Assembly (NCBI RefSeq): GCF_001898175.1
Contig: NZ_MKTH01000004.1
Location: 124,001-188,000 of the forward strand
Direction of reading: 5' to 3'
DNA: 64,000 bases
Source: Cellulomonas sp. 73-92
GTDB lineage: Bacteria; Actinomycetota; Actinomycetes; Actinomycetales; Cellulomonadaceae
Numbering within the stretch: position 1 is the stretch's first letter; the number at the start of each line of letters is the position of its first letter. The translations under genes and the position numbers were made by a program. Positions 16,615 through 26,095 of the stretch are shown here, piece by piece. Below the pieces are notes generated by a model. It did no database searches, had not been told where the DNA came from, and worked only from the letters and a program-made list of their open reading frames with translations.

Positions 16615-17511
16615 GTGACCAACAGCGTGACCGACGACACCTTGCGGCTGATGGCCGTGCACGCGCATCCGGACGACGAGTCGAGCAAGGGTGCGGCGAC
16701 GGCGGCCCGGTACGCGGCGGAGGGCGTCGAGGTGCTCGTCGTCACGTGCACCGGCGGTGAGCGGGGCGACGTGCTCAACCCGCACTACGGGCCCACGCCG
16801 GCCGGGGGCATCGAGGGGATGCGTGCGGTGCGGCGGGTCGAGATGGCCGCCGCCGCGGCGGCGCTCGGCGTCCGGCAGCACTGGCTCGGCTTCGTCGACT
16901 CCGGCCTGCCCGAGGGCGACCCGCTGCCCCCCTTGCCGGAGGGCTGCTTCGCGCTGACGCCCCTGGAGGAGGCGGCGGCACCGCTCGTCGCGCTCGTGCG
17001 GGAGTTCCGCCCGCACGTCATGACGACGTACGACCCGTCGGGCGGCTACCCCCACCCGGACCACGTCATGTGCCACACGGTGTCGATGGAGGCGTGGGAG
17101 GCGGCTGGCCACCCCGACCGGTACCCCGACGCCGGTGCCCCCTGGCACCCGCTGAAGCTGTACTACGACCACGGCTTCTCGCTGGCTCGCATGCGCGCGG
17201 CCCACGACGCGATCCTCGCGGCGGGTGGCGAGTCGCCGTTCAGCGACTGGATCGACTCGCGCGAGGCGCGGGAGGTGCCGGAGCGGGCCGTGACGACCCG
17301 GGTGCGGTGCGACGACTACTTCGACCGGCGTGATGCCGCGCTGCGTGCGCACGCGACGCAGATCGACCCCGACGGCTGGTTCTTCGCCGTGCCGCGGGAG
17401 CTCGAGCGGCAGGTGTGGCCGTGGGAGGAGTTCGAGCTCGCGGCCTCGCGGGTGCCCACCACGACGCCCGAGGACGACCTGTTCGCGGGGATCCGGGGGC
17501 GGCGGGCGTGA
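16615..17511 (+). CDS. mca: Mycothiol S-conjugate amidase
   Basis: 298-residue zinc amidase of the LmbE/PIG-L family. It cleaves mycothiol S-conjugates of toxins so the mercapturic acid can be exported. The zinc motif is HAHPDDESS, with the second-half ligand in [14 protein letters not shown]. The closely related MshB (deacetylase in mycothiol synthesis) is the main alternative, but the length, the C-terminal PWEEFELA region and the position beside greA and DUF4307 favour Mca. GTG 16615 has GGGAG at proper distance. It shows that the organism makes mycothiol. Confidence 0.93.
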   Translation: MTNSVTDDTLRLMAVHAHPDDESSKGAATAARYAAEGVEVLVVTCTGGERGDVLNPHYGPTPAGGIEGMRAVRRVEMAAAAAALGVRQHWLGFVDSGLPEGDPLPPLPEGCFALTPLEEAAAPLVALVREFRPHVMTTYDPSGGYPHPDHVMCHTVSMEAWEAAGHPDRYPDAGAPWHPLKLYYDHGFSLARMRAAHDAILAAGGESPFSDWIDSREAREVPERAVTTRVRCDDYFDRRDAALRAHATQIDPDGWFFAVPRELERQVWPWEEFELAASRVPTTTPEDDLFAGIRGRRA

Positions 17512-17798
17512 TGGGCGCCCTCCTCCTCGCCGCGACGCCGAGCCCGTCGCCGTCCCCGCTGCCGCAGGCGGACCCCAGCCTCGGCTCCCCGGGGTTCATC
17601 GGGTTCGTCTTCACGTTCGTGCTTGCGCTCGTGGTCATCGGGCTGGCGCTGCTGATGACGCGCGAGCTGCGCAAGGTCAACCGCAGGGCCCGGCTGGCGG
17701 CCGCCGCCGAGGCGGGTGCGCCCGACGCCGCCGACGACGAGCGTGCCGACCAGGGGCCCGACGACGGCGGCTCTGCGGAGCCCGGGCGTCGCGCGTGA
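17511..17798 (+). CDS. Small single-pass membrane protein
   Basis: 95 residues: a short Pro/Ser-rich extracytoplasmic N-terminus, one helix at about 28-52 (GFIGFVFTFVLALVVIGLALLM), then a basic stretch and an acidic Asp-rich tail. No recognised domain. It overlaps the mca stop (TGATG) and its own end overlaps the nitrilase start (GTGA), so all three are translated as a unit. A small membrane protein at this position is also present in M. tuberculosis (Rv1083), which supports a conserved though unknown role. Confidence 0.8.
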   Translation: MGALLLAATPSPSPSPLPQADPSLGSPGFIGFVFTFVLALVVIGLALLMTRELRKVNRRARLAAAAEAGAPDAADDERADQGPDDGGSAEPGRRA

Positions 17799-18664
17799 CC
17801 GACGGGCCGTCGACCGCACCCGCGCCTCCCGCGCCGCCGGGACGACCTGCGGTGCGGGTCGCCGTCGCTCAGCTCGAGGTCGGCACCGACCGGGAGGCCA
17901 ACCGCGCCGCCGCGGTGTCGGCGGTCGACGCCGCCGCCCGCCGCTCGGCGGACCTCCTCGTGCTGCCCGAGTACGCCGCCGCCTACGACCGCCACGGCGT
18001 CGGCGCCCGGCTCGCGGAGCCCCTGGAGGGGCCGTTCGTCAGGGCGTTGCGGGAGCGTGCCGCCGCCACGGGCGTCGCGGTGATCGCCGGGACATCCCTG
18101 CCGGCCGCCGATCCAGGCAAGGCCGTCAACGCGGTCGTCGCCGTCGACGGCGACGGGCAGCTCGTCGGCGCCTACCGCAAGGTGCACCTGTACGACGCGT
18201 TCGGCGCCCGCGAGTCGGACGTGCTGGAGGCGGGCGCGGCCGACGCGCCGCCGCTGGTCATGGCCGTGGCCGGGCTGACGTTCGGCGTCCTGACGTGCTA
18301 CGACCTGCGGTTCCCGGAGTCCGCGCGCCGGCTCGTCGACGCGGGCGCGCAGGTGCTCGTCGTGCCTGCCGCCTGGGTGGACGGCCCGCTCAAGGCGATG
18401 CAGTGGCGCGCCCTCGCCGTGGCGCGCGCGATCGAGGACACCGCGGCCGTGGTGGCCGTGGGCATGGCGGGGGCGGGCGTCACGGGTCGCTCGCTCGTCG
18501 TCGGGCCCGACGGCGTCGTCGTGCTCGAGCTGGACGGCGAACCCGGGCTGGCGACGGCCGACCTGGACCCGGCGCGGATCACCGCGGTGCGGGCCGCGAA
18601 CCCGTCGCTGGCGAACCGGCGGTACCGCGTGGTGCCCGTTCCTGCGGGTCAGCGCAGCGCGTAG
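17795..18664 (+). CDS. Carbon-nitrogen hydrolase (nitrilase superfamily, Nit1/deaminated-glutathione-amidase-like)
   Basis: 289 residues. The Glu-Lys-Cys catalytic triad is visible in LPEYAAAYD, YRKVHLYD and LTCYDLRFPE. The DLRFPE context is typical of the Nit/omega-amidase branch, which repairs deaminated thiols or hydrolyses small amides. Sitting in an operon with mca, it might process a thiol-derived amide; this is inference. The N-terminal 20 residues are Pro-rich and not part of the fold. Its 3' end overlaps that of the convergent trhA gene by 16 bases. Confidence 0.88.
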   Translation: MTDGPSTAPAPPAPPGRPAVRVAVAQLEVGTDREANRAAAVSAVDAAARRSADLLVLPEYAAAYDRHGVGARLAEPLEGPFVRALRERAAATGVAVIAGTSLPAADPGKAVNAVVAVDGDGQLVGAYRKVHLYDAFGARESDVLEAGAADAPPLVMAVAGLTFGVLTCYDLRFPESARRLVDAGAQVLVVPAAWVDGPLKAMQWRALAVARAIEDTAAVVAVGMAGAGVTGRSLVVGPDGVVVLELDGEPGLATADLDPARITAVRAANPSLANRRYRVVPVPAGQRSA

Positions 18665-19386
18665 GTGGCGAGCGAGACCGCGACGTAGTGGGTGGTGAAC
18701 CCGACGACGGTGAGCGAGTGGAAGATCTCGTGGAACCCGAACCAGCGCGGGCTCGGGTTCGGCCGCTTGAAGCCGTAGACCACGGCACCGACCGTGTAGG
18801 CGACGCCGCCGGCCATGACGAGCCAGACGATGCCCGGCCCGCCGCTGCGCCAGAACTGCGGCATGAACCACACCGCCACCCAACCGAGCGCCACGTAGAT
18901 CGGCACGTACAGCCAACGGGGCGCGCCCAGCCAGAAGATCCGCATCAGCAGCCCGACGAGCGCACCGGTCCAGACGACAAGGAGCAGCGTGCGGGCCGTG
19001 CCGTACGGCAGGAGCAGCACGGCGAGCGGCGTGTAGGTGCCGGCGATGATGAGGAAGATGTTGGTGTGGTCCATCCGGCGCAGCACGCCGGAGACCCGCG
19101 GCGACCAGTGGCCCCGGTGGTAGACGGCGCTCGTGCCGAACAGCAGCACGGCGGAGAAGCCGAAGACCGTGTTCGCCCAGCGGGCCGACACCGTGGGCGA
19201 GAGCGCCACCAGGACGATCGCCGCCGCGAGCACGAACGGCGCGATGCCGGCGTGGATCCAGCCGCGCAGCTTCGGCTTGACCTGGCCGACGAGCTCGGCG
19301 GCAGCCTTCGTCGTGCGCGAGGCCAGCTCGCGCCCGACGTCCCCGGGACCGGCGACGGGCCTCTCGTTGACGTGCCCGGAGCTCAT
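18649..19386 (-). CDS. trhA: Hemolysin III / TrhA (PAQR-type) membrane protein
   Basis: 245 residues with seven predicted membrane helices after a 45-residue soluble N-terminus. The metal-site residues of this superfamily are present: the Ser-x3-His motif in SAVYHRG and the His-x3-His motif in FHEIFHSL. Bacillus homologues (TrhA) tune membrane lipid fluidity; the name hemolysin is historic and does not imply virulence. GAGAGGG precedes the ATG. A large dyad at 19407-19430 lies just upstream, between this gene and uppS. Confidence 0.9.
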   Translation of the reverse strand: MSSGHVNERPVAGPGDVGRELASRTTKAAAELVGQVKPKLRGWIHAGIAPFVLAAAIVLVALSPTVSARWANTVFGFSAVLLFGTSAVYHRGHWSPRVSGVLRRMDHTNIFLIIAGTYTPLAVLLLPYGTARTLLLVVWTGALVGLLMRIFWLGAPRWLYVPIYVALGWVAVWFMPQFWRSGGPGIVWLVMAGGVAYTVGAVVYGFKRPNPSPRWFGFHEIFHSLTVVGFTTHYVAVSLATYALR

Positions 19387-19406
19387 CGATCGCCCTCTCA
19401 CCAGCC

Positions 19407-19443
19407 GTAACCTACGGATTCGTAGGTTACGCGAGCGTAGGTT
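19407..19443. promoter_or_regulatory. Ten-base perfect dyad plus third half-site between trhA and uppS
   Basis: GTAACCTACG (19407-19416) and CGTAGGTTAC (19421-19430) are perfect inverted arms around GATT. A further half-site CGTAGGTT (19436-19443) follows in direct orientation. The dyad is 21 bases from the trhA start and 139 from uppS, fitting an operator for trhA and perhaps both genes. Its regulator is not in the neighbourhood. Confidence 0.75.
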
Positions 19444-19568
19444 CTGTGTCGACGGGTGGCGCGTGAGGGTGATGTGTCGGTTCGTCGTGCCGCGGACCCA
19501 GGACCCCGCAGCGGAGCGGGGGAGCGGGATACCGTGGGGTGCGGCCCATCCCAGGAGAGAGTGCACCG

Positions 19569-20324
19569 ATGCCCCATCCGCTCTACGGACTCTACGAGCG
19601 CCGGCTGCTGGCGAGCCTGCCTCGTGAGCGGATGCCGCGGCACGTCGGCGTCATCCTCGACGGGAACCGCCGCTGGGCCCGGTCCATCGGCCTGGACCCC
19701 ACGACCGGGCACCAGCGCGGCGCCGACAAGATCTCCGAGGTCCTCGGCTGGTGCGAGGAGGTCGGCGTCGAGGTCGTCACCCTGTGGATGCTGTCCACCG
19801 ACAACCTGTCGCGGGACGCCTCGGAGCTGGTGCCGCTCCTCGAGATCATCGAGGAGGCCGTGGCGAAGCTGGCGGCGACGCGGCGGTGGCGGCTGCAGCC
19901 GATGGGGTCGCTGGACATGCTGCCCGAGAGCACGACGAAGGTGCTCAAGGCCGCCGAGGCGGCGACCGCCGACGTCAGGGGCCTGCACGTCAACGTCGCC
20001 GTGGGCTACGGCGGGCGGCACGAGATCGCCGACGCGGTGCGGTCCTACCTGAGGGAGCAGGCCGACCGGGGGGCGTCGCTCGAGGGCCTCGTCGACGACT
20101 TCGACGTCGAGCACATCGCCGCGCACCTGTACACCAAGGGGCAGCCGGACCTCGACCTCGTCATCCGGACCTCGGGGGAGCAGCGCCTCGGCGGGTTCCT
20201 GCTGTGGCAGAGCGCGGAGTCCGAGTTCTACTTCTGCGAGGCCTACTGGCCGGACTTCCGGAAGGTGGACTTCCTGCGCGCGATGCGGGCGTTCGCGGCG
20301 CGCGAGCGGCGCTTCGGGCTGTAG
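19569..20324 (+). CDS. uppS: Isoprenyl transferase (cis-prenyl diphosphate synthase)
   Basis: 251 residues. It adds isopentenyl units in cis geometry. The signature HVGVILDGNRRWAR (catalytic Asp) and RTSGEQRLGGFLLWQSAESEFYF are intact. Actinobacteria usually have two such enzymes: a short-chain Z,E-farnesyl diphosphate synthase and a long-chain undecaprenyl/decaprenyl synthase. The neighbourhood (trhA, phoH2) matches that of the short-chain M. tuberculosis enzyme Rv1086, so chain length may be C15; sequence alone does not decide. AGGAGAGA precedes ATG 19569. Confidence 0.9.
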   Translation: MPHPLYGLYERRLLASLPRERMPRHVGVILDGNRRWARSIGLDPTTGHQRGADKISEVLGWCEEVGVEVVTLWMLSTDNLSRDASELVPLLEIIEEAVAKLAATRRWRLQPMGSLDMLPESTTKVLKAAEAATADVRGLHVNVAVGYGGRHEIADAVRSYLREQADRGASLEGLVDDFDVEHIAAHLYTKGQPDLDLVIRTSGEQRLGGFLLWQSAESEFYFCEAYWPDFRKVDFLRAMRAFAARERRFGL

Positions 20325-20632
20325 GCGCCCACCCCGCGCCGGGCGCGCGTGCCCTTCGTCGGGCGCCGGGTGAAGGACGGTGAACAGCGCGTGACGCCGC
20401 GCGTGTCGGCGCGGCCCCGGGCGCGGCCGGAGCTACCGTCCGGCGGTAGAGGGGTGGCGCCCGCCGCCCCCGGGAGGCCAGCCCATGGAGCATCCGCTCC
20501 GCAGGGGAGGGGCCGCCCGGCCCCTGAGGGCCGGCCGACCGTATCCCGCAGCCGAGCGCCGCAGGACCACCGTCAGGGTGGTCGGCGCGAGGTGCCCGGA
20601 CCGACGCTGACGGCGCCGGAGGGGAGCCTGCC
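20325..20632 (+). promoter_or_regulatory. Structured 308-base gap and probable 5' leader of phoH2
   Basis: No gene fits this stretch. Three compact hairpins can be drawn: CTACCG/CGGTAG (20433-20449), AGGGGCC/GGCCCCT with a GCCC loop (20508-20525), and GACCACC/GGTGGTC with a GTCAG loop (20565-20583). A good ribosome site (GGAGGGG) precedes the phoH2 start. This may be a structured leader RNA; I do not recognise a known riboswitch core. Confidence 0.4.
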
Positions 20633-22006
20633 GTGGTGAGGACACAGAGCGAGACGACGTCCGCCGTCGAGGTCGAGGACACCAAGCGGACCCACGTGCT
20701 GGACACCTCGGTCCTCCTCTCCGATCCCAAGGCGATCGCCCGGTTCGCCGAGCACGACGTGGTGCTGCCCGTCGTCGTCATCACCGAGCTGGAGGCCAAG
20801 CGCCACCACGCCGAGCTCGGCTACTTCGCCCGCGCCGCGCTGCGCGCGCTGGACGACCTGCGTGTCACGTACGGCCGGCTCGACGCGCCCATCCCCGTCA
20901 ACGAGCAGGGCGGGACGCTGCGGGTCGAGCTCAACCATGTCGACCCCACGGTGCTGCCCGCCGGGTTCCGGCTCGGCGACAACGACAGCCGGATCCTCGC
21001 GGTCGCGGCCAACCTCGCCGCCGAGGGCTGCGACGTCACGGTGGTGTCGAAGGACCTGCCGATGCGGGTCAAGGCCTCCGCGGTCGGCCTGCGGGCCGAG
21101 GAGTACCGGCACGAGCTGGCGATCGACTCCGGCTGGACCGGGATGGACGCCCTCGACGTCACCGAGCAGCAGATGTCCCGCCTGTACGAGGGTGAGCTCG
21201 TCGCGCTCGCGGACCTCGACCTCACCGTCGGGCTGCAGCCGGGCGACGCGGCGCGCGACCTGCCGTGCCACACCGGGCTCGTGCTGCACAGCCCGCGGGG
21301 CTCCGGGCTGGGACGCGTGACCCCGGACAAGCAGGTGCGGCTGGTGCGCGGCGACCTCGACGTGTTCGGGTTGCACGGGCGCTCGGCCGAGCAGCGGATC
21401 GCCATCGACCTGCTGCTCGACGAGGAGATCGGCATCGTGTCCCTCGGCGGCCGGGCCGGCACCGGCAAGTCGGCGCTGGCGCTGTGCGCCGGCCTCGAAG
21501 CGGTGCTCGAGCGGCGCCAGCACCGCAAGGTCATGGTGTTCCGGCCGCTGTACGCGGTCGGCGGCCAGGAGCTCGGCTACCTGCCGGGCAGCGAGGCCGA
21601 GAAGATGAACCCCTGGGCGGAGGCGGTCTTCGACACCCTGTCGTCGGTCGTCAGCCGCGAGGTGGTCGACGAGGTGCTCGACCGGGGCATGCTCGAGGTG
21701 CTCCCGCTGACCCACATCCGCGGCCGGTCGCTGCACGACGCGTTCGTCATCGTCGACGAGGCGCAGTCGCTCGAGCGCAACGTGCTGCTGACGGTCCTGT
21801 CGCGGATCGGGCAGTCCTCGCGGGTGGTGCTGACGCACGACGTCGCGCAGCGCGACAACCTGCGGGTCGGGCGGCACGACGGCGTCGCGGCGGTCATCGA
21901 GGCGCTCAAGGGCCACCCGCTCTTCGCCCACGTCACGCTGACCCGGTCCGAGCGCTCGCCCGTCGCCGCCCTGGTCACGGAGCTGCTGGAGGGCATCGAG
22001 GCGTAG
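20633..22006 (+). CDS. phoH2: PhoH2-type protein: PIN ribonuclease fused to PhoH ATPase
   Basis: 457 residues. Residues about 18-165 are a PIN RNase domain ([42 protein letters not shown] carrying the acidic residues). Residues about 240-455 are the PhoH P-loop domain with Walker A GRAGTGKS (K279) and Walker B VIVDEAQS. Mycobacterial PhoH2 is an RNA helicase/RNase acting as a toxin when paired with a small antitoxin, PhoAT. I found no convincing antitoxin frame in the upstream 308 bases. Start is GTG 20633; a second GTG directly follows. Confidence 0.92.
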   Translation: MVRTQSETTSAVEVEDTKRTHVLDTSVLLSDPKAIARFAEHDVVLPVVVITELEAKRHHAELGYFARAALRALDDLRVTYGRLDAPIPVNEQGGTLRVELNHVDPTVLPAGFRLGDNDSRILAVAANLAAEGCDVTVVSKDLPMRVKASAVGLRAEEYRHELAIDSGWTGMDALDVTEQQMSRLYEGELVALADLDLTVGLQPGDAARDLPCHTGLVLHSPRGSGLGRVTPDKQVRLVRGDLDVFGLHGRSAEQRIAIDLLLDEEIGIVSLGGRAGTGKSALALCAGLEAVLERRQHRKVMVFRPLYAVGGQELGYLPGSEAEKMNPWAEAVFDTLSSVVSREVVDEVLDRGMLEVLPLTHIRGRSLHDAFVIVDEAQSLERNVLLTVLSRIGQSSRVVLTHDVAQRDNLRVGRHDGVAAVIEALKGHPLFAHVTLTRSERSPVAALVTELLEGIEA

Positions 22007-22015
22007 CCCGCCGGT

Positions 22016-22053
22016 CGAAGGGGCGGTCCGCCGAGGGGTGGGCCGCCCCTTCG
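22016..22053 (+). terminator. Strong hairpin terminator after phoH2
   Basis: CGAAGGGGCGG (22016-22026) and CCGCCCCTTCG (22043-22053) pair perfectly over 11 bases around a 16-base loop, ten bases after the phoH2 stop. No T-run. The following 200 bases before the PadR gene hold no gene that I can support. Confidence 0.75.
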
Positions 22054-22254
22054 TCGTGCCGCGGTGCGCCGCCACGGGGAACCCTTCCGGCGCGCGTCGC
22101 GGAAGGCCCGCCGCCGCTCGGCGGTTGTACGACGAGGTCGGTGACGCGGCGGCACCGCGCCGCCGTGGGTCCGTCCCGCCGGGTCGTCGGGCGCGGGGGT
22201 CGTCGGGCGCGGGCTTGTCGGGAGGACGACGCAGGCGTATCGTCCCGACCGAAC

Positions 22255-22270
22255 TATTCCGAACGGAATA
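22255..22270 (+). promoter_or_regulatory. Perfect dyad operator upstream of the padR-MFS operon
   Basis: TATTCCG-AA-CGGAATA is a perfect 16-base palindrome ending 16 bases before the PadR start. This is an AT-rich island in GC-rich surroundings, as expected for an operator overlapping a promoter. Autorepression by the PadR protein is the natural inference. Confidence 0.75.
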
Positions 22271-22286
22271 TATCGAACGGAGCACC

Positions 22287-22904
22287 GTGGCCGAGCTGCC
22301 CGTCGTGGCCGTCATGGCCCTCGCGCTGCTGCACGAGGAGCCCATGCACCCGTACGAGATCTTCCGCACGCTCGAGCAGCGCTGCGAGACCCGGCTCGTC
22401 CGCATCAACGTCGGCGCCATCTACCACGCCGTGGACCGACTGGTGGCCGACGGCCTCGCCGAGGCGGCCGGGACCGAGCGGGAGGGGAAGCGTCCCGAGC
22501 GCACCACGTACCGGGCCACCGCGGCCGGCACCGCCGCGCTCCTGCCGCGCCTCACCAGCCTGCTGGCCGACGACCACCCCGTGTACCCCCCGTTCGCCGT
22601 CGGGCTCGCGGAGGCGCCGCACCTGCCGCGCGCCCAGGCGCTCGCGGCCCTCGCCGCCCGACGGGACCGGCTGGCCGCGGCTCGGGCGTGGAGCGCGGCG
22701 ACGCTCACCAAGCTCCGCGAGGAGCGGAACCTGCCGCTCCGCTTCGTCCTCGACGTCGACCACGAGGCCGCCATGCTCGCGGCCGAGGTCGCGTGGCTCG
22801 ACGACGTCATCGGCCGCCTGGAGGCCGACCCCGACACGTGGGAGTCGGACCAGGTGCTCGCCGGCACGGCCAGTGTCAGTGCCGTGCCGCACCCTGCTTC
22901 CTAG
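22287..22904 (+). CDS. PadR family transcriptional regulator
   Basis: 205 residues. The N-terminal PadR winged helix is clear (VVAVMALALLHEEPMHPYEIFRTLEQR... INVGAIYHAVDRLVADGLAE, TYRATAAGTAAL). The C-terminal about 95 residues are the helical dimerisation domain. Such repressors commonly sense toxic compounds and control the efflux pump next door. Start GTG 22287 gives the expected N-terminus; frames further upstream cross the operator. The MFS gene follows after 30 bases with its own AGGAAGG ribosome site. Confidence 0.9.
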   Translation: MAELPVVAVMALALLHEEPMHPYEIFRTLEQRCETRLVRINVGAIYHAVDRLVADGLAEAAGTEREGKRPERTTYRATAAGTAALLPRLTSLLADDHPVYPPFAVGLAEAPHLPRAQALAALAARRDRLAAARAWSAATLTKLREERNLPLRFVLDVDHEAAMLAAEVAWLDDVIGRLEADPDTWESDQVLAGTASVSAVPHPAS

Positions 22905-22934
22905 CCCCAGCCAGCCCCTGAGGAAGGTCCTCGA

Positions 22935-24611
22935 ATGTCCGCCACCTCCAGCACGGCGCCGCGCGCGCTCGTCGACCTCCACGGACGCAGCCCGTGGAGC
23001 ATCCTGCCGGGCCTCTGCCTGGGCTTCTTCATGATCATGATCGACATGACGATCGTGAACATCGCGGTCCCGACGCTGCAGAAGACGTTCGACGCGGGGA
23101 TCACGGCGGTCGGCTGGGTGAACAGCGCGTACCTGCTGACGTTCGCGGTGCTGCTGCTCGTCACCGGGCGGCTCGGGGACCGGTTCGGCCCCCGGCCGGT
23201 GTTCATGGCCGGGCTCGTCGTCTTCACGCTCGCCTCGGCCGCCTGCGGCTTGGCACCGACCATCGGCTGGCTGATCGCGGCGCGTGCGGTGCAGGGGGTC
23301 GGCGGCGCGATGATGACGCCGCAGACGATGGCGATGATCACGCGCGTGTTCCCCCCGCGGTCGCGCGGCGCGGCGCTCGGGCTGTGGGGCTCGGTGGCGG
23401 GCGTCGCGACGATCGCCGGCCCGCTGCTCGGCGGCATCCTCGTCGAGACGGCGGGCTGGGAGTGGATCTTCTACGTCAACGTGCCGGTGGGCATCGCCGC
23501 GCTGGTCTTCTCGCTGCGCTGGCTGCCGCGGCTCGAGACCCACTCCCGTACGTTCGACGTGCTCGGCATGGTGCTGTCGATCGCCGGCATGTTCCTGCTC
23601 GTCTTCGGCATCCAGGAGGGCTCCACCTACGACTGGGGGACCATCCGAGGCCCGATCACCGTGTGGGGCGTCATCGCGGTCGGCGTCGTCGTGCTCGCCG
23701 CCTTCGGCTGGCTCCAGCTGCGCCGGGGCGACGACGCCCTGCTGCCGATGAAGCTGTTCCGGAACCGGACGTTCCTGCTGTCCAACGCCGCGGGCGGGGC
23801 GCTCGGGTTCGCGATGGTGGGCATCTTCTTCCCGTTGACGATCTTCCTCCAGGCGATCCTCGGGATGTCCCCGATCCGGGCCGCGCTCATCAGCCTGCCG
23901 GGCTCGGTCATCTCCGGGCTCATCGCGCCGGTCGCCGGTCGGCTGTCGGACCGGGTGCCGCCGAAGTGGATCGTCGCGTTCGGCTTCCTCATGTTCACCG
24001 TGTCGGTGTTCTGGCTGTCGGCGTGGGTGAACGCCGAGGCCTCGCCGTGGCGGCTGCTGGCGCCGATGGCGCTGTTCGGGTTCGGCACCGGGACGGTGTT
24101 CTCGCCGCTGGGCAACCTCGCGGCGTCCGCGCTGGACCACCGCACGGCCGGCGCCGGGGCGGGGATCTTCAACACGAACCGGCAGGTGGGGTCCGTCATC
24201 GGCTCGGCCGCCATGGTCGCGCTGCTGACGTCGCGCCTGAGTCACACGATCATGTCGTCGGCGCAGACGGCGGCCGCTCAGCTGCCGCAGCAGTTCCGCC
24301 AGCCGTTCCTCGACGGGTTCTCGCACCTGTCGGCCGCGGACTTCTCGGGCGGGGCCGGCAACGCGAACGCGTTCCCGCTGCCCCCGGGCATCCCCGACAA
24401 CGTCGCGACGCAGGTGCGGGCGCTGGCGCTGGGCGCGGTCCACGACGGCTTCGCCGCGGCCGTGTCGCAGTCGGTGATGCTGGCGGCGATCGTCTTCTTC
24501 CTCGGCCTGCTGGCGTGCCTGGCGATGAGGTCGGTGCGGATCCACCACGAGGCGCCGGCGCCTGCCGGGGACGCGGCGGCGGTGCCGGCGGGGGCGGCGT
24601 TCGAGGGGTGA
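22935..24611 (+). CDS. MFS drug exporter, DHA2 (14-helix, EmrB/QacA) family
   Basis: 558 residues, about 14 membrane helices. Motif A in the 2-3 loop is GRLGDRFGPRPVF; the acidic residue of helix 1 is in FMIMIDMTIVNIAVPTLQ; motif C is GSVAGVATIAGPLLGGIL. It should export cationic or amphiphilic drugs in exchange for protons. It forms an operon with the PadR repressor, so expression is probably induced by a transported compound. It converges with fumC, 22 bases away. Confidence 0.93.
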   Translation: MSATSSTAPRALVDLHGRSPWSILPGLCLGFFMIMIDMTIVNIAVPTLQKTFDAGITAVGWVNSAYLLTFAVLLLVTGRLGDRFGPRPVFMAGLVVFTLASAACGLAPTIGWLIAARAVQGVGGAMMTPQTMAMITRVFPPRSRGAALGLWGSVAGVATIAGPLLGGILVETAGWEWIFYVNVPVGIAALVFSLRWLPRLETHSRTFDVLGMVLSIAGMFLLVFGIQEGSTYDWGTIRGPITVWGVIAVGVVVLAAFGWLQLRRGDDALLPMKLFRNRTFLLSNAAGGALGFAMVGIFFPLTIFLQAILGMSPIRAALISLPGSVISGLIAPVAGRLSDRVPPKWIVAFGFLMFTVSVFWLSAWVNAEASPWRLLAPMALFGFGTGTVFSPLGNLAASALDHRTAGAGAGIFNTNRQVGSVIGSAAMVALLTSRLSHTIMSSAQTAAAQLPQQFRQPFLDGFSHLSAADFSGGAGNANAFPLPPGIPDNVATQVRALALGAVHDGFAAAVSQSVMLAAIVFFLGLLACLAMRSVRIHHEAPAPAGDAAAVPAGAAFEG

Positions 24612-24633
24612 CGCCCGGCGCCGCCGGAGCGGG

Positions 24634-26040
24634 TCAGGCCTGGGGCGGGCGCGTCATCGCCAGCACGTCGAGCGCGGCGTCGAGCTGTTGTTCGGTCACC
24701 TCGCCGCGCTCGACGAAGCCGAGGTCGACCACGGCCTGGCGCACCGTCATCCCGTGCTTGACCGCGTGCTTGGCCACCTTGGCGGCGGCCTCGTAGCCGA
24801 TCACGCGGTTGAGTGGCGTGACGATCGACGGCGACGACTCGGCAAGGGCGCGCGCCCGCTCGACGTTGGCGGTGATGCCGGCGACGGCCTTGTCCGCCAG
24901 CAGCCGGGACGCGTTCGACAGCAGCCGCACCGACTCGAGCACCGCCTGGGCGATGACGGGGATCTGCACGTTGAGCTCGAAGGCGCCGGAGGCGCCTGCC
25001 CAGGCGACGGTGGCGTCGTTGCCCACGACCCGAGCCGCGACCATGAGCGTGGCCTCCGGGATCACGGGGTTGACCTTGCCCGGCATGATCGACGAGCCGG
25101 GCTGCAGGTCGGGGATCGCGATCTCGCCGAGGCCGGTGTTGGGGCCGGAGCCCATCCAGCGCAGGTCGTTGCAGATCTTCGTCAGGCTGACCGCGATCGT
25201 CCGCAGCGCGCCGGACAGCTCGACGAGCCCGTCGCGGGCGCCCTGCGCCTCGAAGTGGTTGCGCGCCTCGGTCAGCGGCAGGCCGGTGTCCTCGCGCAGC
25301 AGCGCGATGACGCGCTGCGGGAAGCCCGCCGGCGTGTTGATGCCGGTGCCGACGGCGGTGCCGCCCAGCGGGACCTCGGCCACCCTGGGGAGCGCAGCCT
25401 CGAGCCGCTCGACCCCGTAGCGGATCGCGGCGGCGTAGCCGCCGAACTCCTGACCGAGCGTCACGGGCGTCGCGTCCATGAGGTGCGTGCGGCCCGACTT
25501 CACCACGCCCGCGAACTCCTCGGCCTTGGCCTCGAGGGTCGCCGCCAGGTGCCGCAGCGCCGGGACCAGGTCGTTCACCACGGCGCCGGTCGCCGCGACG
25601 TGCACGGACGTGGGGAACACGTCGTTGCTCGACTGGGAGGCGTTGACATGGTCGTTGGGGTGGACGTCGCGCCCGAGCGAGCGGGTCGCCAAGGTGGCGA
25701 TCACCTCGTTGGCGTTCATGTTGGAGCTCGTGCCGGAGCCGGTCTGGTACACGTCGATGGGGAAGTCGTCGTCGTGCGCCCCGGCCGCGACCTGCTCCGC
25801 GGCGGCGGCGATCGCCTCGGCGACGTCGCCCGCCAGCACCCCGAGCTCGGCGTTGGCGCGCGCCGCGGCCTTCTTGATCCGGGCGAGCGCGGCGATGTGC
25901 GCGCGCTCGAGCCGCGTGCCCGAGATCGGGAAGTTCTCGACGGCGCGCTGCGTCTGCGCGCGGTAGAGGGCGGCGGCGGGGACCCGCACCTCGCCCATCG
26001 TGTCGTGCTCGATGCGGAAGTCTGCGGTGACGTCGGCCAT
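24634..26040 (-). CDS. fumC: Fumarate hydratase, class II
   Basis: 468 residues. It converts fumarate to malate in the TCA cycle, oxygen-stable and iron-free. The signature [16 protein letters not shown] is intact, with [14 protein letters not shown] and [17 protein letters not shown]. Length is standard for the tetrameric enzyme. It is the last gene of a minus-strand series (xseA, xseB, sugar kinase, carbonic anhydrase, fumC). M. tuberculosis likewise has fum (Rv1098c) near xseB/xseA on the same strand. Confidence 0.96.
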   Translation of the reverse strand: MADVTADFRIEHDTMGEVRVPAAALYRAQTQRAVENFPISGTRLERAHIAALARIKKAAARANAELGVLAGDVAEAIAAAAEQVAAGAHDDDFPIDVYQTGSGTSSNMNANEVIATLATRSLGRDVHPNDHVNASQSSNDVFPTSVHVAATGAVVNDLVPALRHLAATLEAKAEEFAGVVKSGRTHLMDATPVTLGQEFGGYAAAIRYGVERLEAALPRVAEVPLGGTAVGTGINTPAGFPQRVIALLREDTGLPLTEARNHFEAQGARDGLVELSGALRTIAVSLTKICNDLRWMGSGPNTGLGEIAIPDLQPGSSIMPGKVNPVIPEATLMVAARVVGNDATVAWAGASGAFELNVQIPVIAQAVLESVRLLSNASRLLADKAVAGITANVERARALAESSPSIVTPLNRVIGYEAAAKVAKHAVKHGMTVRQAVVDLGFVERGEVTEQQLDAALDVLAMTRPPQA

Positions 26041-26095
26041 GGGCTCATCCTGCCTCAGCGCCGCGCCGCCCCCGGCCGCCCCCGGGGTCGCGCCC

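Noticed and set aside
18649..19386. Hemolysin or virulence factor
   Set aside because: The hemolysin III name is historical; the sequence is a TrhA/PAQR membrane protein tied to lipid homeostasis.
20325..20632. Known riboswitch (TPP, cobalamin, glycine or c-di-AMP) before phoH2
   Set aside because: None of the conserved core sequences of these classes could be found; only generic hairpins are supported.
20325..20632. PhoAT-type antitoxin gene before phoH2
   Set aside because: No frame with a start, ribosome site and plausible antitoxin composition overlaps the phoH2 start.
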